64,000 bases of DNA from Forficula auricularia (lineage: Eukaryota > Arthropoda > Insecta > Dermaptera > Forficulidae): positions 186,001-250,000 of the forward strand of contig JALMQS010000088.1 in NCBI GenBank assembly GCA_024734495.1. Direction: 5' to 3'. The translations under genes were made by a program, and so were the position numbers. The notes under the pieces are model-generated. The model had not been told where the DNA came from and did not search any database. It worked only from the letters and a program-made list of their open reading frames with translations. This document shows, piece by piece, positions 32,873 through 44,398 of the stretch; position 1 is the first letter of the stretch; each line of letters opens with the position of its first letter.

Positions 32873-34166
32873 TACAGTGGGTATATTGTTATTCTGATTG
32901 TTCTTTTTGAATTTATTTGGTTGGTGGGTGTAAACTCAGGGTTAACTCTCTTGATGCTTGAAATCTTTAATTAAATTGACTGATTTTACTATTAATTGAT
33001 TTACTATGAAATTAAAATAAAAATGGATTATGGAAATTTCTTATATTAAAAATTATAACAAAAAATAGGAACAAGGGAAATTAGATGGACAAGCAGGATT
33101 TATTAATTTCAATAATAATAGAGATCACGTTAGAATCATTTATTGTTGATAATGTAAATGTGTTTAATCGCCGCTTGATATCAGCAGATATAGATTTTTG
33201 TTAAAGAGAAAATACAAGATGGTGGTTACGCTCTGGTGGTGACGGCTGTAGGATCCTGGCTTGCGATTTGCTGGACTTCAGCAATTGCTCTCCTGGTAAC
33301 CAGTCTCGTTGATGGTAATCTCTCGGTGTCTTGTCCCTTTGATAGTAATCTTGGTGGTGACGGCTGTAGGAATGAGCTAGGCGTCCTCGATAAATGTCTA
33401 TATCGACGTGTGTTATCGAAGACAGTCCTGTTGAGATTTGTTCTGGACGTGTTTATAGAGAGGTGTTTCCTGGATCACCGCCTAGGAGTTGCGTTGTCAA
33501 CTTGTATATTGAGAGATGTGTGTTTTTGAACGACTCTCTCAGTTGCGTTCTGTTATCGAGAGCTCGCCTCAAGGACTCCTTTCAAAGATCGCCTCGTGAG
33601 ATATATCTATGGTGAGGTATCATCGAGGACTGTCTGTGAGAGATCTCCTGTATGCATAGATAGTGAGGTATCATCTAGGACTGTTGTTTCTTTTATGTGT
33701 ATATCTAGAGGTGTGTTCAAGGACTGTCTCCAATGAGCGCCTCCTGAGATGTCTATAGTGAGGTCTCCTCCAGGACTCCTCGGTTGTCCCCCCACCATTA
33801 GTACTTCTCCTCTTAACTTCTTCTGTTTCCTTCAAGCAGCGGTTTTCAAATTATTTATATCATTATTGGTTTTTATAAAAGAAGAAAATATACATAAATG
33901 ATTCCTAAGAGGCCATCCCCTGTCCGTACTGCACCCCGTTCCCTGCGCGAATTCAAATTTCTATTTTATTGTTTATTATTATGCTTGCTAATTTTTAATT
34001 TTGACTTACTTTATTAAAAAAATTATATTGATTTATACTATTTATTTTTAATGATTTTTATATTTAGCTATAATTGAACAAATACTATTTTTATCCTTCC
34101 TTTTCCCTAATCTGCCTCTCTTTGCAATTTCTTATTGCAATATATCCTTGGATATATTGTAAGTTA
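32873..34166. mobile_element. Insertion of 1.3 kb splitting a Q1 repeat, with a GC-richer repeated segment
   Basis: The Q1 sequence is continuous across this block in the copies at 2374 and 38606. Inside, 33190-33800 is clearly richer in G+C and contains degenerate units of about 50 bp with 'gtgaggtatcat', 'aggactgt' and 'gcctcctgagat'. The frames at 33236-33615 and 33607-33798 reflect this repetition and match no family I know. Ends and superfamily were not resolved. Confidence 0.45.
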
Positions 34167-34640
34167 ACTCAAAAACTAGTGTGAATATCAAAACCAAATT
34201 TTACAAGTAGTTTTGGTGCATTGAGATTAAGAGCTGATTAGATTTGGGTTCATATCGACCAAAAATTAAGGGGGGGGGGGGGGGTTAAATTTAAAATTAT
34301 AAGATTTTCAAACTAAAAAAACAAGAAAAATGAAATATACTATAAAATGCACCTATAATGACGAAAATATTTTTTTCTGGCCCCAAAATTAGGGCGGGGG
34401 GGGATCAAAAAATAAAAATCTATGGCATTTGAGCTTACTCGACCAAATTTTATATACATAATCAGTGGACTACCAGAAGACTAAAAATCCAAAAAATAAC
34501 CACCCAAAATGGGGGAGGGGGCAAAAAATGAAATCTAGGTCCTTGTACTAAACTCAATCAGAAGTTTATGGTAAAGTCAAGTAGATGGGCACATCAAAAC
34601 GTGTCAATTTATTTTTAATGATATTGGTGCAAAAAGTTGC
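34167..34640. repeat. Dispersed repeat Q1, copy 2, right part
   Basis: Continues from 'actcaaaaactagtg' through two G-run modules (a run of about 14 G near 34270) to 'gatgggcacatcaaaacgtg', parallel to 2630-3075. Confidence 0.65.
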
Positions 34641-35002
34641 AGCGAATTTAGGCCTGGATTGGTCCCCCAACGTGAAAAGAGGAAGAAGAGATTATGATGG
34701 CCATTCCAATCCTAATTATTGACCCCCTCTCCCATTATTAAAAAAAATTCTCAAAAAATGTTTAAATGAAAGACTAAAATGAAACATGAAAATACAGTAA
34801 AAAAATTATTTATAGTATAATAAGTGTATGGTGACTGTAAACATAAGCATGAGCGTAGATGAGTGAATGAATTCATATAGGCATGTACACAGAGACGGGC
34901 GAATAAAATATAATCGCATATTATAATATTCACATGATATGATGAATTATCTAATTTTCTGGGACATATATAAATATGGGTCACGGGGCTTTAATCCGGG
35001 GC

Positions 35003-35130
35003 GAATAGTCACCCTAGAAGAGGTAGAGATTTTATTGGATGGGTCAAAGTGGAAGCTGTCTACGGATACAGGACTTGAAAAGCTGAAGGTTGTAGGGCGC
35101 TTGAAAGACAGTTGCAGAAAGTGAGTTTCA
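35003..35130 (-). pseudogene. LINE 3' coding fragment
   Basis: The minus strand gives a decayed version of the C-terminal LINE motif ('YNLQ-FK-CIRR-L'), related to the end of the frame at 14670-17081 but more divergent. Short, with no tail visible. Confidence 0.45.
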
Positions 35131-35599
35131 GTATTAAGAGGTCATAGGTATAAACGATTTGACGAAAGCATTGGTTCGATTCTTAATGAATTTGTCAGCG
35201 AAGGGAGCTTTCGAAAACTGCGTGAATTCTTACAAATAAGGCCTTAGGGAAGGATTGCAGTTAGGGCAAAAAAAGGAATTAAATCAATTTTTTGTCATTT
35301 TGAAGTTTTGATGCCTTTTGGTCCAAAAAATCCTCTCTTTCTAATGGTACAGATGGGTTAAATCAGAAACATTTTCTTCAATTGTTATTTCTCGAATACA
35401 AAGAAGCTTTCTTTAATTTTTTTGATAGAATTAGAATTAGATTTATTTCATCTTGAATTTTTTTGAATAAGTTATTTTTTGACTATCTCAAAAATAACAT
35501 GATAAATAAACAACTCCATATTTTCAAAGAAAATAATTTATTATTATTAATAAATGCTGACTTTCCGAAACTAAGCTTTTTTTTTATTTACCTTGTACT

Positions 35600-36140
35600 G
35601 AAAACATAGCTCAAATTTGTCCCTGTCTCGAATATGGCTCTCATCTGTGGAGAGGGGTCACCAAGCTTTCTCTTGCCACACTGGATGCAAATCAGAAGCG
35701 AGCAATTAAACTAATAGGAGACACGGGCCTAACTCACTCGACTCCCTGGCTCACCGAAGAACCGTTTCTGCCCTATCCCTGTACTATAGATACTATCATG
35801 GTGTCTGTTCAGTCGAGCTGAAATCAATTATCCCCCTAAAGTCCTCTTTACGAGAAACACGCGGTTTTCGAACGCTCAACACCCCTTTGCTGTCAAATTG
35901 GATAAAAATCGAACAAGCGCTTTCGCCAACTCTTTTATCCCTATGACCTTCAAAGACTGGAACTCGCTCCCAGCCACCGTCTTCCGCGACTTATAACCTT
36001 CAGCTGTTTAAGACCCTTATCCACAGATACCTTCGACCCCTGCCCAGCCCATAAAATCCCCTCTTCTTCTTCTTTTCACGATGGAGGGGCCAACCCAGGC
36101 CTTTAGGGAATGCACCTTTTTGGTGTAACTCCTTCTCTCA
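35600..36140 (+). pseudogene. Divergent Jockey/CR1-type LINE, 3' end
   Basis: Translation in mixed frames gives 'CLEYGSHLWRGVTK', 'SLATLDANQKRAIKLIGDT' and later the 'DWNSLPATVF'-type C-terminus. Several frameshifts are present. The 3' UTR 'cacgatggaggggcc' and 'tgcacctttttggtgtaact' recurs near 7706 and 63729, marking a subfamily distinct from copies A-D. Confidence 0.75.
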
Positions 36141-36149
36141 TTTTCATAA

Positions 36150-36955
36150 GAAAAAAAGAAACATTTACTTCAATTGTTATTGCTCTAATACAAAGGCGTT
36201 ATCTTTAATTCTTTTTTGGCAGAATTAGACTTATTTCATCTTGAATTTTTTTGAATAAGTTATTATTTACTATCTCAAAAATAACATGATAAATAAACAA
36301 CTACATATTTTCAAGAAAAATATTTCATTATTATTAATTAATAAATGCTGAGTTTCTGAAACTAAGCTTTTCTTATATACCTTGTACTGAAAACATAGCA
36401 TCACTTGACTTAATCCCTTTTGCCCTGACTGTAAAGATATGCTTTTTTCTATCGATTAAACCACTGTGAGGGAATTATTTTAAAAGGGCAAAATTGGTAG
36501 AATGTTTTCAAATAAGACGAGTTTAGTATAATTGAAAGTAGAATGGTGCTTACACCATTTTATTTCATTTGACCTTATTGAGGTCGTTACTTCGTTTTAC
36601 GATTCAATTCGGAATTTTATAAGAATATCTTTCTCAAAGATTAGAACTTTCATATAAGTGTCACCAATTTAAAAAACCAGTGAGATGAAATTGGCAGTCA
36701 TATAAATAAACTAATGGCTTTTTCATTTTAAAACGACCGGACATAACCGGGGCAAATGAGAAACTATCCAAGCCCAAGTGACATAGTTGACATAGAAATA
36801 AAATGATTTATTACAATTCACGAATTTAAAACCAATTATGAAATTATATCTAATAATAAAAATTATATTTATTTATTTATTTATTTATATAGAAAAGAAA
36901 AAATTAATTATTGATTGTTTTTAATATAATAAAAAAATACAATTCTTTATAAAAC
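36150..36955. other. No gene seen; short local duplication
   Basis: The passage at about 36155-36415 repeats 35365-35610 ('acttcaattgttattgctct', 'acatgataaataaacaact'), so a block of about 240 bp flanks the LINE fragment on both sides, too long and imperfect for a target duplication. Nothing else recognised. Confidence 0.4.
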
Positions 36956-36959
36956 ATTC

Positions 36960-37190
36960 TTCGAACGTTTATTTTGAAACTAGATGTTTCAGGAGAAATT
37001 CTCCCTTTATCAATAGAAATTTTTAAAAAAATTGAAAAAAGAAAAACAAAAGTTATTTTCGCTAATGATTTGAAAACAACCCTTGTTAGCTAAAACAACT
37101 TTTTTTTCAATTTTTTAAAAATTTCTATTGACGAAGGGAGAATTTCTCCTGAAACTTCTAGTTTCAAAATAAACGTTTCAAGATTGTTTT
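36960..37190. mobile_element. Palindromic element with hammerhead-like motif in each arm, family 7
   Basis: Arms 36955-37045 and 37098-37190 are inverted copies ('gaaactagatgtttcaggag', 'aatttctattgacgaaggga'). Each contains TTGATAA or TTGACGA, stem II GGAGA/TCTCC, GAAA and an ACT...AGT stem III. Stem I is not convincing and box 1 starts with U instead of C, so this is tentative. Confidence 0.5.
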
Positions 37191-37283
37191 ATAAAGATTT
37201 GTATTTTTTCTTTATTTATATATTAAAACATTCGCGAGACGATCACCAAGTTTAATTTTATTAAAGCTCGTTTCATAACAAAT

Positions 37284-37502
37284 CGTATCAATTAAAGGAG
37301 ACAATAAATTCTGCTGGAATGATAATTTTTAATTTATTTATAATTTATTTATAACGAGACTATAGTTTCGATGACTTTGCCCTCTTCATCAGTCAATTAC
37401 AATTGATTCGCAGGAATTTATGTAGCAGAAGACACACTCTTTTATTGTCTCCTTTAATTTATGAAAATTCTGCTACTCTCGGCAAAAAGAAACTTTCAAT
37501 TT
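37284..37502. mobile_element. Palindromic hammerhead element, family 4
   Basis: Left arm 'aaggagacaataaa...ctgg' and right arm 'gaagacacactcttttattg' to 'gtctcctttaattt' are inverted. The tail is 'ctgctactctcggcaaaaag' then 'aactttcaat'. Flanks share only aacaaat (37277-37283, 37503-37509). A complete hammerhead is on the minus strand at the inner end of the left arm. Confidence 0.7.
37354..37400 (-). ncRNA. Hammerhead ribozyme, family 4
   Basis: Minus strand: CTGATGA (37392-37386), extra A, stem II GAGGGC/GTCATC with one mismatch and a wobble, GAAA (37369-37366), stem III ACT/AGT, cut site GTC|TCG between 37358 and 37357. The downstream product TCGTTATAAAT is exactly where the arms of the 20623-20802 palindrome begin. 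Stem I is short (UGA with UCG). Confidence 0.7.
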
Positions 37503-37509
37503 AACAAAT

Positions 37510-38490
37510 ATATCGGTCCAGTTAGGTTATTATTCAGTTCGACATGGTTCTTCGGTTAGGTTAAGTTCAGTTTGGCCTAATTTCGCCTGAACTGAATAAA
37601 ATTTAACCGAACCGAATATTATTTTCAATTATAAAAATATTTCAATTAAAAATTAGTTAAAATATATACAAAATCGATACCTCCTAAATTACCCTATTGG
37701 GATTTTTATGTTTGAAGGGGAAATTCTCTCCTATAGTAAATAAACTGATGTGACCATCCACCAGACTTTACCATACACTTGGCATAAGAGAGTGGGCTCT
37801 TGTATTTAATATTTAATAAAATAACAAAAATCTTACCTGGAAGACGCGTGGGTGAGAGCGCTATCTCTGGAACGTCCTGACTGGAGCGCATCCTTGCTGG
37901 AGATTGTCGCTTTTGGGTTGCTGGGGTTCTCACCTGGAGTGGCACGGGGCCAATGAAGCATAGGGTGTGGACCTTGGACCCTTCAATAAATAATTGTAAT
38001 ATATAGTTATTGTAGAAATACTTAATAATTAAAAGGGAACTCTTATAAGTATCCGATAGAAAAATCTATTCGAATTTGATCAAACAAGTCTCAGCTTGTT
38101 TTCGATTTCTCTTGAAACTAAATCTATCTTAATAAATGTAAGCTCGAACTAAGAAACATAGATTAAAAAAATTCCCTTTTAATAAATATTTTTAATAATA
38201 GCTTTCTCGGCTTATTGTAATTAAACTTTATAAAATATACACGAGTAAATGAAGTTATAATATTAATATTAATACAAAATAAACTGATGGGGCCATCCAC
38301 ATGACTTTACCCTATCTTATATTTAATATTTATTAAAATTATTTATTATTTATATTTTTTTTTTTTTTATATTTTTTTAATTATTATTATTATTTAATTT
38401 ATATTGTTTTATGGTATCAATCTAGAAAGAAAAAATTCTACTATATCTCAGTTATTTTTATCTTTATTTCAACCAATGTTGTTCTAGCCA
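37510..38490. other. No gene seen; simple AT-rich sequence
   Basis: Contains a phrase with 'cggttaggtt' and 'aaccgaaccgaat' related to the palindrome near 52000. The frame 37706-37945 on the minus strand has no family resemblance; it contains a Q1-type end ('ccatccaccagactttacca'). Confidence 0.35.
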
Positions 38491-38493
38491 ATT

Positions 38494-38535
38494 GAGTACT
38501 TGAAAAAGTCTCGAGAGAACGAAACGTTGTACAAA
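38494..38535 (+). ncRNA. Hammerhead-like motif with U3-A8, family 6
   Basis: Stem I GTAC, box TTGAAAA (38500-38506), extra A, stem II GTCTC/GAG-AC with a bulged A, GAAA (38521-38524), CGTT with the cut after 38528, then GTAC pairing with the first strand. Box 1 differs from CUGANGA at both position 3 (C to U) and position 8 (G to A), two bases that pair in the folded ribozyme. Confidence 0.55.
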
Positions 38536-38605
38536 AATTGAAGAAGAACTTCAATAAAAAAACTTTGTCCAATAAACTGAATTTTTAATCTATTATTTAT
38601 AATCA

Positions 38606-39230
38606 TGTAGGGGGGGGGTTAGTTTTTTCATTTTTATTTTGAGCCCACTGATTGAGTATATACAAAATTTGGTTGAGTTTGCTCAAATGGCCTAGATTTT
38701 TATTTTTTGACCCCTCTAAGTTTGGCCCCAGAAAAGAAAAATATTTTCGTTATTATAGGCTCATTTTTTAGTATATTTCATTTTTTTAGTTTGAAAATAT
38801 ATTATATGGTAATTTTAATTTTTAACATCCCCCACCCCCTCCACTTAATTTTGGATCGATATACACCAAAATCTAATAAGCTCTTAATCTCATTGCACCA
38901 AAACTACGTGTGAAATTTGGTTTTGATATTCACATTAGTTTGTGAGCTAGCTAGTCGACAAAAATTTGGTAACGCGCAGACTAACTAACAGACTAACAGA
39001 CATTTTGACATTAACAGTTATTATCACGAAAAATATAATTTTTTCGATGTTCACTTATAGGGCATTTTTGTAGACCGAAATGCCATGATTTCGCCCAATT
39101 TTTTTAATCAAAGTAGTTTCATCCGTTTTTGAGATATTTCGAAAAAATCGAATCAAAAAAACACTTTTTTCATGCACGATTACAATATACTTGACCATCA
39201 CCTGTATGGTAAAGTAAAAATTGTTGTAGG
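38606..39230. repeat. Dispersed repeat Q1, copy 3 (inverted)
   Basis: Reverse complement of the repeat at 2374-3000, from a G-run near 38610 to 'tttaccatac' near 39205. It keeps 'ttggtaacgcgcagactaac' and 'gcatttttgtagaccgaaat'. Confidence 0.65.
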
Positions 39231-39670
39231 TATGTCTTCATGTATAGATTGCGAGATGTGAAGCTAGAGCGTATATAATCATATTTTCTATGAGCCTACT
39301 TGGTGGGGGTAAATCACGACTTGAATTACTGAATGTAATGGACTGTAGATTTATCGAAATGAATTCATATTTTTCACTTCGGGCTTTGGTCGTTTCTCAT
39401 TTGAACCAAAGGTTTGTTCGTTTAAAATAAAACAATGCCTGAATTCAGGACTTTGCTCTTTCTGAAACGACAAAACTAAAAATTTGCATTTTTCGGCAAA
39501 TAGTAGTTTTGGGACTTTACGCCTAACATATACGATATACGTATTATTTTCGAGTTCACTCCAAAATCACGACATGTGTAATTCAGACGTTATTTTAATA
39601 TTTTATTAGCCTTTTTAATATATAGATACAAAAACATATAAGTATAACTTTTTTAGAACCGAACCTGTTA

Positions 39671-40436
39671 GTAATTACCGAGGGGTGAGCCGCGACCTAA
39701 TATCATGTACACCTACTTCCCACTTCCACTTTCATTTTTTTTTTTTTTAATGCAATCGAATGCAAGAAGGGGTGCACCAGTAAAGGTGTAGCCCCTATGG
39801 ATCTCGAAAGACCCTTGCATTACCGAAGAGAAGGGAAAGTTGATTAAGTGAGAGGGTGTAGACGTAGGTGTCTATGCACCCTGGTTTTGAAGGTTTGAAG
39901 ATCATAGGTGCTGGGAAAGATAGAGGCTGGGAGAGAGTTCCAGTTCCTTGAAGTCATGGGGATATATGTATTCGCGAATGAAGTGGTCCGGCACTTTTCC
40001 AATTTGACCGCAAAAGAGTGTTGGGAGTCGGCAAAACGTGTGCTGCGTGCAAAGTATGCTTTGGGGGAATTATTGATTTTATCTCATCAGAGCATCTGCC
40101 GTGATAGTATCTATAGAAAAGGGAAAGGGCAGAGACATCTCTTCGATGAGCCAACGAGTCGAGGGAGTCGGTGAGGGTAGAATCGTCAATTAGCCTGACG
40201 GCTCGTTTCTGAATTGCATCAAGGGTAGCAAGAGAATATTTTGAGGCTCCTCTCCACAGATGAGAGCAGTATTCGAGATAGGGGCGGATTTGGGCCTTGT
40301 AGATGGTGAGAAGTTGTGGGGGTTTGTAGAAGACAATAGATAAAGGGGCATTATCTAATGAATTCCAAAATAATTCCACATAATTCCAAAGACGTGTACA
40401 CCTACTTTCAATCATGGTTCACCCCTCGGTAATTAC
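39671..40436. mobile_element. Inverted-repeat element carrying LINE copy C
   Basis: Ends GTAATTACCGAGGGGTGA (39671-39688) and its complement (40419-40436) are perfect 18 bp inverted repeats. 'tgtacacctactt' occurs on both sides of the insert (about 39707 and 40396), a candidate duplication for the LINE event. About 65 bp next to the LINE 5' end (40330-40394) belong to neither LINE nor host element. Confidence 0.65.
39735..40330 (-). pseudogene. Jockey/CR1-type LINE copy C, 3' part only
   Basis: A T-run at about 39737-39748 is the tail. Minus-strand frames encode the thumb and C-terminal region ('FYKPPQLLTIYKAQIRPYLE', 'RDVSALSLFYRYYHGRCSDE') with a one-base deletion near 40065 that breaks the frame. 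Nearly identical to copy B apart from this. Confidence 0.85.
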
Positions 40437-40749
40437 TTTTCAAACAGTTTTTCTAATCTCAACTAAATTTGTATTTTTACAAATTTAATAAAATTTATTT
40501 TATTTATTTATTATTTTGATATTTCAATGCACTTTTTGTATTAATTAGTCATCTATATATATATAAAAGCCATTGTCAGACAGTACCCGTGGCGCAGCAA
40601 GGAGAACACGTGGGAGAAAAAGAAACTAATATTCAATGACAGTTGTTATATTGTCAAATTTTACAAATAAAACATCTCTATTCTCTATATTATATATCTA
40701 AAATATCTCTATATATTAATATATTTCTCTATATAGCTTAGAATATTAG

Positions 40750-40931
40750 ATTTACGGCGTGTCTCATTTGAAATTTTAGTAAACAAATTTATTAATTTTA
40801 AATATATTAAATATTAATATATATTTAATTTTTTGGAAATAATTCATAGAGCGAAAATGTTTTTTTTTTTTTTTTGAAATTAAGAAAAATATAAATTCTT
40901 AAAATTTTAGTAGACAAATTAATTTTAAAAA

Positions 40932-41002
<71 letters not shown>

Positions 41003-41140
41003 TTAATTTATAATATAAGTTTTAATGAGATATGATTTAATGGAATAATGAGATTAATTCTTAATTTATTACTGCGCGGGTCATTTGAAATTTTAGTAGA
41101 TAAATTAATTTTAAATTATATTATTATATATAATTAATTT
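40750..41140. repeat. AT-rich tandem units around a (TA)n tract
   Basis: Three imperfect units share 'aaattttagtagacaaatta' (about 40770, 40900, 41085). A TA dinucleotide run of about 55 bases lies at 40936-40990. Confidence 0.6.
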
Positions 41141-42823
41141 AGAGACACTTTTTAGATAAATTTAAATATTGAAATGTATTATTAAAAAAGAAATAGGTTT
41201 CCAACCGATCGGGAACTTCGAGAGAAATGGTTGCATGCTCTAATAAAGTATTTATAAAGCATTTAATGATATTTTTTCATCTTTCTTTGATCAATATTCA
41301 TTATTCAAAAAAATATTTTTTTCAAAACTACTGCTCGTTTTAAATATATAAGTATAGGAACTATACTCGTATATATTTATGTAAATTTTAAAAAGGTTAA
41401 AAAAAATATTAAAATAACGTCTGAATTTTCACATGTCGGGATTTTGGCTTGTCGGCTTTTGACTTGTCGAGATTTTGGGTGCCATCCATTATTTTCATTG
41501 TGGAAAGATATAGTTTCAAATTAAAATAAACTAAAAAATAATAAATTGTTTCTCTCTATTTCAAGTCTTCGCATTCGGATAGCCAATCTTGTCTTCAAGT
41601 TACTAACATGCCTGTTATACATAATTCGTGTTGTTACCGACCTCGAGCCCACTTATGCAACATGGTAAATATGTTTGATTTTTTTATTCGCTCTTTTTTT
41701 TCATTAAAATATTGGAAATAAATTGAAACGAAATGACGTACGTAGATAATGCATTTTTATAGCTTTAGTGTTAGGCCCAGCAGCAATGTTTTTGCTTAGT
41801 TTTTTCGAAATATCACAAAAACGGCTAAAACTATTTCAATAATAATAAAAAAAAACTTTTTTTAAAAAGTAAACAAATAAGACAACCAAATGCGATTCGG
41901 ACCGCATACCGAGGGTCGTACTTTTTAACTACTAAAATACTTGAAATATCGAATGCGTTGCTTTTTGTCGTTCGTTGATAAGGAGAAAATGAGATAATTT
42001 GTTGAAGTTTTTAATTTTGGCACTGAATTGAAAAAAAATTAACCTTTTTAAGTTAACTTTGAAGTCGTTTTTTTTTTAACTTTTACTTTTTAAATACAAA
42101 AGTATCTAAATTGGTTTTGACAGTATTAGGAAATTTTGAAATGTTTCAAACTATTTTATTTATGTATGTTTTTATTTTTAAAAAATGTACCTGCGGATTT
42201 GTAGAATGTTTTCATAGTGTGAAGTTCAATGATTTGAAAATCCCGTATTAAACAAAAAAATAAAAATAAATAAATAAATCATGTACATACCCTCTTTTGT
42301 GACAAATTTTAACATATTATTTATCGATAACTCTATATTTAAAAATTTTTCTGCATTTTACTTAAAATATATACCTAGGTAGAGACATTTTTTGGCATCA
42401 AAACGAATTTTTTCTCGATCTCCCTTGATTTATCGGAGGTATCGGAATTCAGACAGTATTTTAACCTTTCTCTGATTGGCTAAAATCTGGATTATATTCT
42501 ATCTTTGTACTTGTATATGAATTCTTTCTTTAAATTTAAAACCCAGAAGATAAGAGCGTTTATAATTTGGTAATAAAAAGGGGTTGGGAAAGGGCTTAGA
42601 ATGAGGCGGAACCAACTAGGTTATCCTCCAATAAGGAGAAACAGGATTAGAAATGGCATTTCTTCCATTTAGGCAATGATGAATTGTGTATTTATTTATT
42701 TTAATTTCAAATTAGAGATTAAACTTTTTCATCGGTACGCGGACTCAAAAAATTTTAATTTTAATTTTGCCAGCGAACAATGTTTACCAGTAAATGATAA
42801 ATTATTGTGTCGTTTACCGGTAA
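41141..42823. other. No gene seen
   Basis: AT-rich intronic DNA. A short block at 41800-41850 resembles the 'cacaaaaacggctaaaacta' part of Q1. No exon was recognised. Confidence 0.35.
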
Positions 42824-42964
42824 AAGGAACAATTAAACAATTGGATGTTGATGAAGGCAGTCCACGGTGGTTGTAAAAAATAAGACTATATCGGTTTTAT
42901 TATATTACATTTATTCGATAACCGCTGGGATGGCATAATTAATGATTTAAAACTCATGTGAGCT

Positions 42965-43276
42965 CATGTTGAGCTGATCTTCAAGGAATTCAACGTTTTG
43001 AATTTTAACCAGCTCTGTGATATGTGCCTCATAAATTTTGTACACGCGAGACCTGGGGAATTCCCGGAGACACCGAGACACGTGCATGGGACCCGCGAGC
43101 AATCTGGGAGGCGCCTTAGGGAACCTAGATGTAGAACGAGTGTGGCTGAACGTCATCCAGCTTTTAGGGGTCCTCGTATTTATAATGGGCTGCCCGCGAG
43201 CATCACTGAGCTGCCAAACTCTGGATTGTTTAAGAGGAGATTGAGGCGGTATGTAGAGGAAGGCCTTGAGTATTGA
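42965..43276 (+). pseudogene. Non-LTR retrotransposon, C-terminal fragment inside family-3 unit
   Basis: The frame reads 'VLNFNQLCDMCLINFVHARP', 'CRTSVAERHPAFRGPRIYNG' and 'LPASI', then 'SGLFKRRLRRYV'. This is the terminal pattern of many LINE polyproteins (R-------QRS--YRG---YN-LP--I------FK--L--Y). It has higher GC than the surroundings and differs from copies A-D. An A-rich tail follows about 300 bp downstream. Only the C-terminus is present. Confidence 0.7.
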
Positions 43277-44114
43277 TTAATTTATGTATGTATATAAATG
43301 TATATATGTGTGTGTAAAATGTATTAATAAGTTGAAATTAACAAACAACGCTATGATGTCAGACCACCCCTCCACACAAGCTTTGCTTAATGAGGGGTGT
43401 TGCAAAATTGTTAATTTGATTTTTATTGTTATTTTGATTTTTATTGTCTTTATTTAACCTAATTTGATTTTTATTGTTTTTGTTTGGTTTAGATATTTCT
43501 TTTTATATATATGGTTTAGTTTGGTTTAGATATTTCTTTTTATATATATAAATGTACTTGTTTTTGCAAAATAAATAAATAAAATAAAATAATGTGACGA
43601 ATTTAATTTTAAAAAAAATTAATAAAATGAATAATATGTAAATAAATTAATGACGTTTCGAACTATGTTTTTAAAAGAAAAAAAATTTAAGTAAAGGGAA
43701 AAAAAGAACTTTGTATATATTTTTGTAAAATTTTGGGTCTGATGATGACCATATTTTGTAAATGTGTAAATAATTGTAATATAAAAAAAAACCAACAACT
43801 ATATATGCGCAACGATATTCTGCGCATCCAGTGATTAGTGGGGACATGTTATACATTCATTCATTTATATATATCTCATTAACACATTAATCATCGATTG
43901 CTTTTCTATCGAGGTGAAATTTTATAATGTTTTCTTGGCATTGTCAAAGGAGACAGGAAGTAATTATGAGTTGATATACTTTCATTGACTTTTCGTTGTA
44001 AGTAGATTTATGATTCTTATTTTATTTTGTGTATATTATTTTGTTTTTTATATGTTATGAATGACATGTGAAAATCCCAATACTAATTGATGTTCGTCTT
44101 CCCCTCAATTATAT

Positions 44115-44160
44115 AGACCCTGAAGAAGGAGAGAGTAAATCTCCGAAACGTCGGTTATCG
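44115..44160 (+). ncRNA. Hammerhead ribozyme, family 3
   Basis: Stem I strand GACC, CTGAAGA (44120-44126), extra A, stem II GGAGA/TCTCC, GAAA (44145-44148), ACGTC with the cut after 44152, then GGTT closing stem I (three Watson-Crick pairs plus a wobble). Core fully conserved; stem III is the self-complementary ACGU. Confidence 0.8.
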
Positions 44161-44398
44161 AATAAATGTAAAATAATAAAACCGATATAGTCTTATTTAT
44201 TTACAACCACCGTGGACTGCCTTCATCAACTTCCAATTGTATATTTATACCAGTCCGTCTCCTAAAGAAAAACGCTATCAAGGAACAATTAAAGTTGAAA
44301 AGTAGAAAAATATGATAGCCATAAGAAGGAATCATCTTGTTTGTTTCCTTCATTGACCGTTTGAAACCCTGAAGAAGGAGGGAAGAATCCTCCGAAAT

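Larger units (their letters stand above)
42838..44279. mobile_element. Hammerhead unit, family 3, with a LINE fragment between inverted arms
   Basis: The whole 1442 bp unit is flanked by perfect 14 bp duplications aaggaacaattaaa (42824-42837, 44280-44293). Left arm 42838-42932 and right arm 44153-44242 are inverted ('ggcagtccacggtggttgta', 'taagactatatcggttttat'). The left arm, read on the minus strand, begins with (C)GGTTATCG, exactly the predicted downstream product of the hammerhead in the right arm. Between the arms lie a LINE 3' coding fragment with an AATAAATAAA tail near 43570 and about 500 bp of unknown sequence. Confidence 0.75.

Noticed and set aside
40936..40990. TA tract as a functional element
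   Set aside because: A plain (TA)n microsatellite; such tracts are common in AT-rich introns.
43715..43765. CTGATGATGA string as another hammerhead
   Set aside because: No stem II or GAAA box follows at a suitable distance.
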